The notes beneath the pieces were generated by a model. It was given only the letters and a program-made list of their open reading frames with translations. It was not told the DNA's origin and did no database searches. The translations under genes were made by a program, and so were the position numbers. A stretch of DNA of 64,000 nucleotides from DASTCZ01 sp035308165. Lineage in GTDB: Bacteria; Acidobacteriota; Terriglobia; Acidiferrales; UBA7541. Of this stretch, positions 52,629-60,649 are shown in pieces (position 1 is the first letter of the stretch; each line of letters opens with the position of its first letter). Location of the stretch: positions 62,001 to 126,000 of the forward strand of contig DATGHC010000009.1 in NCBI GenBank assembly GCA_035308165.1, read 5' to 3'.

Positions 52629-55046
52629 ATGGATACGCTCTGGCAAGACATCCGGTATGGCGCGCGAATGCTATGGAAAAAACCGGCGTTCGCGGTGGTT
52701 GCGGTTTTGACGCTGGCGTTGGGCATTGGCGCAAACACGGCCATATTCAGCGTAATCAACTCAACGGTGCTGCAACCTCTGGACTACAAGAATCCGGCGC
52801 AGCTCGTGGATTTGAATTCGGACAGCAGGCAGCGGGGAATCACTTTCGGGGGCGTTTCCGTTCCGGAGTTTCTGGAGTGGAAGAAGCAGGCGAAATCCTT
52901 TGAAGGGATGGCTGCATACAGATTCTTCGCGTTCACATACACGCAGGATACCGGGGCGCAACGAGTGAATGGATTTGAAGTTTCGCCAAACCTCTTCACA
53001 GTGTTGGGCGAAACTCCACTGCTGGGGCGTTTTTTTATTGATGGGGATGACCGGCCCGGAGCCGACAATCTTCTGGTTGTGAACGAATCGTTCTGGCGAA
53101 CGCAACTGGGAAGTGATCCCGGAATTATCGGCAAAACACTGAGAGTGGACAGCAAACCATTTACAGTGGTGGGAGTTACGCGGGCGGCGTTCAATTTTCC
53201 CGGAGCGGGGACGCTGATGTGGAAACCGCTACCGCTGACGAATGTCACGCTTTTGGATTGGACGGACCGCCAGGCAAGTGTCGTGGCCCGACGGAAGAGT
53301 GGAGTCAGCATGGCGCGAGCAGGCGCGGAATTGCAAAAGATCGGAAGCGACATCGAAAGACAACATCCGGAAACAAACGCAGGTTGGACCACCAGAATCA
53401 CGGATTTGCAAACGCTTTTCACGGGCGGTATTAACAATCCCCTTTACGTTTTGCTGGCGGCGGTTTTGTTTGTGTTGCTGATTGCCTGCCTGAATATCGG
53501 GAGCCTGCTGACCGCGCGGATGACCGTGAGGATGAAAGAGGTGGGATTGAGGCTGGCGCTGGGAGCATCCCGCGGAAGATTGCTGAGGCAATTTCTGACG
53601 GAAGGAATTCTGCTGAGCTTGTTGGGAGGGTTGGGAGGGATCCTGATCTCTTCACCAGCGCTGAGTTTGCTACTCCTGATTCTGCCGCAAGGGTTCACCG
53701 GCGGCGCACCCGTGGAAATCTCAATTTCTGTACTTCTTTTCACGCTGGGACTAAGTCTAGCGACGGGAATATTCTTCGGCGTGGTTCCGGCGTGGAACAT
53801 GAATCGCGTGCAAGTGAGCTCTGTGATGAAGGATGTGAGCGCGGGGACGACCTCGGGAAGATCCAAGCTGCACCTGCAGAGCGCGCTGGTGGTGATGCAG
53901 TTTGCACTTTCGTTGGTGCTGCTGAGCGGGGCGGGGCTGATGATTCGAAGTTTTCTGGCGCTGAAAAATACCAATCCAGGATTTTCCGCGAACGGCGTCC
54001 TAATCAACACGCAGCTGGTGCTTCCGACGGACAAATATTCAACCAACGAGCAGTGCGAGCGATTTTTCAAGGACCTGCTGGAGCGAGTTCGGCGAATCCC
54101 GGGAGTGGAATACGCGGGAGGGATAACTTCGCTACCTCTTGCGGGGAATAGCTCCTTCCTCGGATATCAAATCCTGGGGAGGCCGGTAACCACGTCCGGA
54201 GGCGAGCGCGGAGCGGTGCGCAATGTGGTGACGGAAGATTATTTCAAGACTATGGGTATCCCGTTGATTCAAGGGCGCGACCTGACCACGAAGGACAACG
54301 AAAGCGCCCCGCACGTGGCGGTGATTAATGATGTTCTTGCAAAGACGCAATTTTCGGATGTGCCACCCATTGGGCAGAGAATCCTGCTGAACGACCGCAG
54401 CAGCACGCAGCCGTACGAGATTGTCGGCGTGGTGGGAAGTTCAAAGCAGTTTGGAATTGGGCAGGACCCGTCGCCTGAAATATTTACCCCCTATCTACAG
54501 AGCCGCGTGTCATTCATGTACGTAGTGGTGAAAGGCCGAGGCGATACAGCCAGTCTGGTTGGGCCGATACGCAGCGCCGTGAAGGCGATTGATCCGGACC
54601 AACCCGTGGGCCAGCGGACGCTGGAGCAGCAATTCACCAACGCGATTTCATTTCCGCGACTGTACGCGATTCTATTGGGTACATTCGCGGGACTGGCGCT
54701 GCTGTTGGCGGCGATTGGGATCTATGGAGTGGTCTCGTATCTGGTGGGGCAGCGAACGCGCGAGATTGGGATACGTATGGCACTGGGCGCGAGCCAGGGC
54801 AATGTGTTGAGAAATGTTCTGGGACGAGGACTACGGCTGGCGGGTTTGGGACTGGCGATTGGACTTGCGGCATCCATGCTGGTGACGCGATTGCTTGTGG
54901 CGTTTCTCTATCGAGTTGACGCAACCGACCCGGTGACATTTGCGATGGCGGTGGCGGTGCTCGTGGGGATCGCGGTTCTGGCTTCCTGGATACCCGCATT
55001 GAGGGCGACAAAAGTGGATCCGCTGGTGGCGTTGCGATACGAATGA
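52629..55046 (+). CDS. ADOP-type permease, copy E (first of second array)
   Basis: About 805 residues, two MacB/FtsX permease units, no prefix domain. It starts MDTLWQDIRYGARMLWKKP; the first helix is AVLTLALGIGANTAIFSVIN. FtsX 1 lies near residue 275 (LLIACLNIGSLLTARMTVRM, ALGASRGRLLRQFLTEG); FtsX 2 near 680 (GIYGVVSYLVGQRTREIGIR). It ends TKVDPLVALRYE. ATG 52629 has GAGGGGTGGG upstream; ATG 52587 is rejected because it adds a non-family stretch. It is the first of four rightward ADOPs; no PadR or ATPase precedes it. The gap 52388-52628 holds no other gene. Confidence 0.93.
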   Translation: MDTLWQDIRYGARMLWKKPAFAVVAVLTLALGIGANTAIFSVINSTVLQPLDYKNPAQLVDLNSDSRQRGITFGGVSVPEFLEWKKQAKSFEGMAAYRFFAFTYTQDTGAQRVNGFEVSPNLFTVLGETPLLGRFFIDGDDRPGADNLLVVNESFWRTQLGSDPGIIGKTLRVDSKPFTVVGVTRAAFNFPGAGTLMWKPLPLTNVTLLDWTDRQASVVARRKSGVSMARAGAELQKIGSDIERQHPETNAGWTTRITDLQTLFTGGINNPLYVLLAAVLFVLLIACLNIGSLLTARMTVRMKEVGLRLALGASRGRLLRQFLTEGILLSLLGGLGGILISSPALSLLLLILPQGFTGGAPVEISISVLLFTLGLSLATGIFFGVVPAWNMNRVQVSSVMKDVSAGTTSGRSKLHLQSALVVMQFALSLVLLSGAGLMIRSFLALKNTNPGFSANGVLINTQLVLPTDKYSTNEQCERFFKDLLERVRRIPGVEYAGGITSLPLAGNSSFLGYQILGRPVTTSGGERGAVRNVVTEDYFKTMGIPLIQGRDLTTKDNESAPHVAVINDVLAKTQFSDVPPIGQRILLNDRSSTQPYEIVGVVGSSKQFGIGQDPSPEIFTPYLQSRVSFMYVVVKGRGDTASLVGPIRSAVKAIDPDQPVGQRTLEQQFTNAISFPRLYAILLGTFAGLALLLAAIGIYGVVSYLVGQRTREIGIRMALGASQGNVLRNVLGRGLRLAGLGLAIGLAASMLVTRLLVAFLYRVDATDPVTFAMAVAVLVGIAVLASWIPALRATKVDPLVALRYE

Positions 55047-55114
55047 AGCGGCGTTCTCGATGCTCAGATTAGATTTTGTGAACGCATTTCAAACCATCAC
55101 CACTAGGAGGAGAG

Positions 55115-55555
55115 ATGGCAAAGATGGAGAAAAAGCGCGAGGTTCTGCAAGGGCCCATCACGCCGGAACAACTGGATGAAAGAACGGCGGAGGGCTGGCG
55201 CATGGTCGCCGTGGAGTGGGAACGCGCGGCCATCGGCAAACCGCAACCGTTCGGAGAGATGGAAACGGAATTGCCGTATGGGCTGCAAGTGGCCGCGGAT
55301 TGCCAGCATCTGGAAGAAAATCCCATTGAGAAAGAAGCTCTGGTGCTGATGCTGGAACTGATTGTGCAGGACCTTCCTTTTTCAAAAATCGCCAGCGAGT
55401 TGAATGACCGCGGCTACCGGACCCGCTCGGGGGGCAAATGGAACCCTGTTGCCGTATTCGACTTGCTGCCGCGGATGATTGAAGTGGGGCCACGCATATT
55501 TGGCAGCGACGAGTGGGCGGAACAAAGGCAGAGACTGTTCAAGATATTCGCGTAG
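55115..55555 (+). CDS. Small protein with recombinase-like helix-turn-helix
   Basis: 146 residues. The C-terminal part (FSKIASELNDRGYRTRSGGK, then WNPVAVFDLLPRM) matches the pattern of the recombinase DNA-binding domain of large serine recombinases (IAxxLNxRGxxTxxGGxWxPxxV). The catalytic Ser domain is absent, so it cannot recombine DNA by itself. The N-terminal half (EQLDERTAEGWRMVAVEWER) is not recognised. AGGAGG directly precedes ATG 55115. It sits between ADOP copies E and F on the same strand (68- and 36-nt gaps), so it is probably cotranscribed and may be their regulator. Confidence 0.75.
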   Translation: MAKMEKKREVLQGPITPEQLDERTAEGWRMVAVEWERAAIGKPQPFGEMETELPYGLQVAADCQHLEENPIEKEALVLMLELIVQDLPFSKIASELNDRGYRTRSGGKWNPVAVFDLLPRMIEVGPRIFGSDEWAEQRQRLFKIFA

Positions 55556-55591
55556 AGATCCCGCCGGCGGGGACCGACTTCAGGAGGGATG

Positions 55592-58057
55592 ATGGGAACA
55601 ATCGCGCAAGACATACGCTACGGGTTTCGGATGCTGGGGAAAAAGCCGGGGCTGACGGCGCTGGCGATTCTTGCGCTGGCACTGGGGATTGGCCTGAATG
55701 CCACCATCTTCACGGTTTTTGACGGAGTAATGTTGCGGCCGCTGCCGGTGCGCGACGCCACGAGTGTTGTGAATCTCTATGCAGAAGTCCCCGGCGAGCG
55801 CGGGGCCGGCGTTGTTTCCTATCCCGAATATGTTTATTACCGCGATCACAATTCGGTTTTTTCAGGCGTGGTGGCTTTTGCCGGAGGAAAGGCATTCCTA
55901 AGTGGATCGGATAGCGCGGGGTCGCAGACTGCGCAATCCGAGACCATCGCGGCGCAGCTTGTTTCGGGAAATTTTTTCGATGTGATGGGAGCAAACCTTG
56001 CGCTGGGCCGAACTTTTCTTCCGGAGGAAGACCAAACTCCCAACGCGCGTCCCGTGGTGGTTCTGAATTATGGTTTCTGGCAGGGGCGGTTTGGAGGCGA
56101 TGCCAGCCTGGTGGGTAAGACGATCACATTGAATTCAGTCCCCTACACGGTGGTGGGAATTGCGGCACGCGATTTCACGGGAATCATACCGGACGTGCCG
56201 GATGTGTGGGTTCCGCTGATGATGAGCGCAAACATTCACGGCGACAAAGGCATGATTGAAGAAAAGGATGCGAACTGGCTGCAAATGGCAGCGAGGCGCA
56301 AGAAAAATGTTTCGATTTCCGAAGCGCGAGCGGAAATGGCGGTGGTCGCGAGCCAATATCACAGTGAGGATGCCGGAACTGGGCGGCGGGCGACAGTGAC
56401 CGTGTTACCGGGGAGTGTTCTGCGGCCCCGTGAAAAATCCGATGTTCTTCCATTCGCGATGCTGGGGATGGCCGCCGTGGGATTGGTCCTTTTGATTGCG
56501 TGCGCGAATGTCGCGAATCTTCAACTGGCACGCGGAGTCACGCGACAGAAGGAGCTGGGTGTCCGGATTTCGCTGGGAGCGACGCGATGGAGGTTGGTGC
56601 GTCAATTGATGATTGAAAGCTTCCTGCTTTCAGGAATAGCCGGAGCGCTGGGGTTGCTTCTTTCCTGGTGGGCTTCGGAGTTGCTCCTGGGAATTTTTCA
56701 CCCGCCGGGTACGAGGGCCATCGTCCTGCAGGTTTCGCCGGATTGGCGGGTGGCAACTTACCTTATTTGCATTTCACTTTTGACGGGAATTCTTACCGGG
56801 CTTCTTCCTGCGATGCGCGTGTCGAGGCAAGACCCGTTGCGCGCCATCCGCGAGGAGTCCGGCACTGCGACCTATAAGAGTGGATCGAGGCTCCGAAGCA
56901 TGTTGATTGTGAGCCAGGTGGCAATTTCATTTTTCCTTCTGGTTGGGGCCGGGCTGCTGGTGCGGGCGCTGGGGAAAGCGCGCAACACGGATCCAGGATT
57001 CGATATCAATCATGTAGCGGTGCTGTCGGTCAACACGCGCAGCCGCGGATATAGCCCGGCGCAGACGGCAGAATTCACGCGGCGAGTCATCGAGCGCGTA
57101 TCGGCTTTGCCCGGAGTGCGAAGCGCGGCGCTTGCGGCCGCGATTCCGTTGGGAACAGATTTCATGTCCAGAGGATTTGCTGCCGAAGGAAGTCAAGCTC
57201 AGCCGGGGCAGCAGGAGGCGATCGTTAGCTATGATGTCGTCTCGCCGGAGTTCTTTGACACGTTGGGAATTCGCATGGTGCAGGGCCGCGCGTTCTCGCG
57301 CCAGGACGTGGTTTCCGGCGCGCCGGTTGCGGTGGTGAGAGAGTCGCTGGCAAAAAAATACTGGCCGGGCGAAGACGCCGTGGGAAAGAGATTTCGGGGC
57401 GGGTCCGAAGGACCCTACACAACCACGGTGATCGGGGTGGCCGGGGACACGCGAAGCGTTTATTTGTGGTCGGATGACCTGCCCTACATTTATATACCGC
57501 CTTCCGGAGAAGACGCGGGCAGGGCGGGGCAAGTTCTGGTGCGCACAAGCGGAAATCCCGCAGCCGTGATCGCGGCGCTGCCTGCGATTGCCCGGGAGAT
57601 CGATCCGGGAATCGCAGTTACTTCGAGTTCCATGGCGGACAACTTTGCCTTCTGGATCTGGCCCTCGCAGATTGGCGCGACCATTTCAGCCACTCTGGGA
57701 TTTTTGGCCATGCTGCTGGCGGCGATTGGCATCACGAGCATGGCTGCGTTCGCGGTAAGTCAACGCACTAGAGAAATTGGGATTCGCATGGCGTTGGGCG
57801 CAAGTCCGGCCGCCGTGGTGCGGATGTTGTTATGGCAGGCGGCGCGATTGGTGGTGGTGGGATCGGTGCTGGGACTGGGGGCTGCGGCGTTTGCGTCGCG
57901 CGTGCTTGCTCAATTTCTCTACGGGCTGAGCGCGCTGGATAGCGCGACGTTTGTGGGCGTAACGATCTTGCTGGGCGGCGTGGCCCTGCTGGCCTGTTAT
58001 CTGCCGGCGCGGCGGGCGACCCGAGTGGACCCGATAGTTGCGCTGCGCTACGAATAA
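55592..58057 (+). CDS. ADOP-type permease, copy F
   Basis: About 821 residues, two MacB/FtsX units, no prefix domain. Start GTIAQDIRYGFRMLGKKPGL; first helix ALAILALALGIGLNATIFTV. FtsX 1 has LLIACANVANLQLARGVTRQ and SLGATRWRLVRQLMIES; FtsX 2 has GITSMAAFAVSQRTREIGIR; tail TRVDPIVALRYE. AGGAGG lies so close that either ATG 55589 or the next ATG 55592 may be used. It follows the recombinase-like gene by 36 nt and precedes copy G by 27 nt. Confidence 0.93.
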   Translation: MGTIAQDIRYGFRMLGKKPGLTALAILALALGIGLNATIFTVFDGVMLRPLPVRDATSVVNLYAEVPGERGAGVVSYPEYVYYRDHNSVFSGVVAFAGGKAFLSGSDSAGSQTAQSETIAAQLVSGNFFDVMGANLALGRTFLPEEDQTPNARPVVVLNYGFWQGRFGGDASLVGKTITLNSVPYTVVGIAARDFTGIIPDVPDVWVPLMMSANIHGDKGMIEEKDANWLQMAARRKKNVSISEARAEMAVVASQYHSEDAGTGRRATVTVLPGSVLRPREKSDVLPFAMLGMAAVGLVLLIACANVANLQLARGVTRQKELGVRISLGATRWRLVRQLMIESFLLSGIAGALGLLLSWWASELLLGIFHPPGTRAIVLQVSPDWRVATYLICISLLTGILTGLLPAMRVSRQDPLRAIREESGTATYKSGSRLRSMLIVSQVAISFFLLVGAGLLVRALGKARNTDPGFDINHVAVLSVNTRSRGYSPAQTAEFTRRVIERVSALPGVRSAALAAAIPLGTDFMSRGFAAEGSQAQPGQQEAIVSYDVVSPEFFDTLGIRMVQGRAFSRQDVVSGAPVAVVRESLAKKYWPGEDAVGKRFRGGSEGPYTTTVIGVAGDTRSVYLWSDDLPYIYIPPSGEDAGRAGQVLVRTSGNPAAVIAALPAIAREIDPGIAVTSSSMADNFAFWIWPSQIGATISATLGFLAMLLAAIGITSMAAFAVSQRTREIGIRMALGASPAAVVRMLLWQAARLVVVGSVLGLGAAAFASRVLAQFLYGLSALDSATFVGVTILLGGVALLACYLPARRATRVDPIVALRYE

Positions 58058-58084
58058 ATCCGCGGCGCAGAGAACGAGAATCCC

Positions 58085-60550
58085 ATGGGAACATTTATTC
58101 AGGACATTCGGTACAGCATGCGGATGCTGGTGAAGACGCCGGGATTCGCGGCGGTGGCGGTGTTGACGCTGGCGCTGGGAATCGGCGCGAACATCGCCAT
58201 TTTTACGGTGGTGAATGCCGTGATTTTGCGGCCTCTGCCATTCCCCCATGCGGACCGGCTGGTGCGAGTGATGGCGAATTTAAATGCGTCCAACGTGAAA
58301 AACGTGGGGATGTCTGAACCGGAGCTGGATGACTTGCGCAACAATTCCGGTCTTTTCGAGCAGGTCACGGCGATCTGGCCGATCAGCGCGGCTCTCACCG
58401 GGGGAGATCAGCCGGAGAGAATTGAAGTTATGGCCACAAGTCCGGAATATTTTGAATTGCTTGGGGCTCAAGCGAAACTTGGCCGGGTGTATGGGTCTGC
58501 CGATGGCGTGCCTGGATTTTCAGATGCGGTGGTGATCAGCGACAGTTTGTGGCGGAGAGATTTCGGGGCGGATCCAAACGTTCTGGGACGAAAAGTGCGG
58601 ATGGATACGGACCCTTACACGATTGTCGGAGTGATGGCGCCGGATTTTCGCCACCCCGGACAGACCGTTTCAAGCGACGTGGACATGTGGGCGGCCACCG
58701 AATTCAACGGCCCCCCTTTTACGAGCCCGCCGGTGCGCAACCAGAATTTTATCCCGGGGACACTCGGACGGTTGAGGGCCGGGATCACGCTGGAGCAGGC
58801 TCAATCACGGCTGGACTCGCTTGCGTCCCGATTGCGGGCGACGTACCCGAAGGATTATCCCACGCAGGCGGGATGGGGGCTGAGCGTGGAATCGGCGCAA
58901 GAAAACTTGACGGGAAACGTTCGGCCGACGCTGAGCGTGTTGCTGGCGGCGGTGGGATTTGTGCTGCTGATTGCGTGCGTGAATGTCGCCAGCCTGTTGC
59001 TGGCACGATCGGCCAGCCGAGTGCGCGAGATGGCAATACGGGGCGCTCTGGGGGCCACCCGTGGGCGTCTGATGCAGCAACTGCTGACGGAAAGCCTGCT
59101 GTTGTCGCTTGCGGGAGGTGTTGCGGCGGTTCTGGCGCTGGGTTGGGGAAAGAAAGGGCTGTTGGCCATGGTCCCCGCAGATTTGCCGCGATTGAATGAA
59201 ATCCATTTCGATGCGCGGGTGGCGGGATTCGCGTTTCTACTTTCGCTGGCAACCGGAATCGTGTTCGGGTTGGTCCCGGCGCTGCGAGTTTCGGCGGTAA
59301 ATCCCAACCGGGATTTGAAGGAAGGAAGCAGAAGTGGCGGTGCAAGCCGGGGTCAGAACCGGTTTCGGAGCGCGCTGGTATCCACGGAGATTGCGCTTTC
59401 TCTGGTGTTGCTGATTGGAGCGGGATTGTTGGTGCGGAGTTTTTGGGGGATGTTGCAGGTGAATCCCGGGCTGGACCCGAAGAATGTGGGGATTGCACAG
59501 ATATGGATCCCGGTGCCAAATAATCCGGCGCTGAATCCGTATGCGAAACCCGGCACACTGGGTGCACTCGTCGCGGAGGCGCTGCGACGTGTCAGCTCGC
59601 TGCCGGGAGTAGAGCAGGCGGCGATGGAGAGCGGGAACAGTTTGCCGTTTCTTGCGCCGCTAAGCGCGTTTCCGTTCGTGTTCTCGGATGAAGTGACCAC
59701 GGGCGGCGGCCGTCCGCAGGCGGAGTTTAATTCGGTCAGTCCCGACTATTTCCGGGTACTGAAGGCGCCATTGATCAGCGGCCGTTTTTTGGAGGATGGA
59801 GATGCGGCCAAGAAGGAGAGTGTGGCGCTGGTGAATGAGATGTTCGTCAGGCGCTACAGCCAAAATCGAGAGCCGCTGGGAAGAATTCTCCTGATTGGAA
59901 GAGGATCGGCTCAATTCCGAATCGTAGGAGTCGTGGGGGACGTTCATGACGACGGACTGGACGCGCCCGTGGCCCCGCGGATTTACCTGTCGATCCTCCA
60001 GAGACCCAGCAATGCGTTGACGATCTATTTTCGCACGGCCGATGCGCCGAGAGGATTGAATGAATCCGTGGTTCGGGCGATTCATTCCGTGGACCCCACG
60101 CTTCCGATTTTTGGTGTGCGGACCCTGGAAGATCTGATGGGGGCATCGGAGGGGCGGCGGAGATTTGTGCTTCAGCTGATGGAAATCTTCGCGGCGGCGG
60201 CGTTGTTGCTGGCGGCACTGGGAACGTACGGCGTGATGTCGTATGCGGCGAGCCAGCGGACGCGCGAAATTGGGATCCGCGTGGCGCTGGGAGCGCAGCG
60301 GGAAGACATTGTGCTTCTGGCGCTGCGTCCCGGGCTGGTGTTGACGTTGATCGGAATTGCCGGGGGCCTGGTGGCGGCGCTTCTGCTTACACGGCTGATG
60401 TCCAGTCTATTGTTCGCGGTTACGGCAACAGATTTAACGACGTATGCGGGTGTGTCGCTACTGCTGCTGATTGTTACGCTGGCGGCGAGCTACATTCCAG
60501 CGAGGCGTGCGACTAAGGTGGATCCGATTGTGGCGCTGCGTAGCGAGTAA
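58085..60550 (+). CDS. ADOP-type permease, copy G
   Basis: An 821-residue two-unit MacB/FtsX permease, no prefix domain. Start GTFIQDIRYSMRMLVKTPGF; first helix AVLTLALGIGANIAIFTVVN. FtsX 1 has LLIACVNVASLLLARSASRV and ALGATRGRLMQQLLTESLLL; FtsX 2 has YGVMSYAASQRTREIGIRVA. The tail is TKVDPIVALRSE, with Ser in place of the usual Tyr. It starts 27 nt after copy F, so it is in the same transcript. Confidence 0.93.
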   Translation: MGTFIQDIRYSMRMLVKTPGFAAVAVLTLALGIGANIAIFTVVNAVILRPLPFPHADRLVRVMANLNASNVKNVGMSEPELDDLRNNSGLFEQVTAIWPISAALTGGDQPERIEVMATSPEYFELLGAQAKLGRVYGSADGVPGFSDAVVISDSLWRRDFGADPNVLGRKVRMDTDPYTIVGVMAPDFRHPGQTVSSDVDMWAATEFNGPPFTSPPVRNQNFIPGTLGRLRAGITLEQAQSRLDSLASRLRATYPKDYPTQAGWGLSVESAQENLTGNVRPTLSVLLAAVGFVLLIACVNVASLLLARSASRVREMAIRGALGATRGRLMQQLLTESLLLSLAGGVAAVLALGWGKKGLLAMVPADLPRLNEIHFDARVAGFAFLLSLATGIVFGLVPALRVSAVNPNRDLKEGSRSGGASRGQNRFRSALVSTEIALSLVLLIGAGLLVRSFWGMLQVNPGLDPKNVGIAQIWIPVPNNPALNPYAKPGTLGALVAEALRRVSSLPGVEQAAMESGNSLPFLAPLSAFPFVFSDEVTTGGGRPQAEFNSVSPDYFRVLKAPLISGRFLEDGDAAKKESVALVNEMFVRRYSQNREPLGRILLIGRGSAQFRIVGVVGDVHDDGLDAPVAPRIYLSILQRPSNALTIYFRTADAPRGLNESVVRAIHSVDPTLPIFGVRTLEDLMGASEGRRRFVLQLMEIFAAAALLLAALGTYGVMSYAASQRTREIGIRVALGAQREDIVLLALRPGLVLTLIGIAGGLVAALLLTRLMSSLLFAVTATDLTTYAGVSLLLLIVTLAASYIPARRATKVDPIVALRSE

Positions 60551-60649
60551 AAGCTGCCGAAACGGAAATCTGGACCATTCGCAAACTATTTGCGGATGAC
60601 CGGCGTCTAACACATTACAGAAATCTGATAAGCGGCAGCGGGGGCGTGC

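Noticed and set aside
55115..55555. An intact mobile-element recombinase
   Set aside because: Only the recombinase-type helix-turn-helix part is present; the catalytic Ser domain and element ends are missing.
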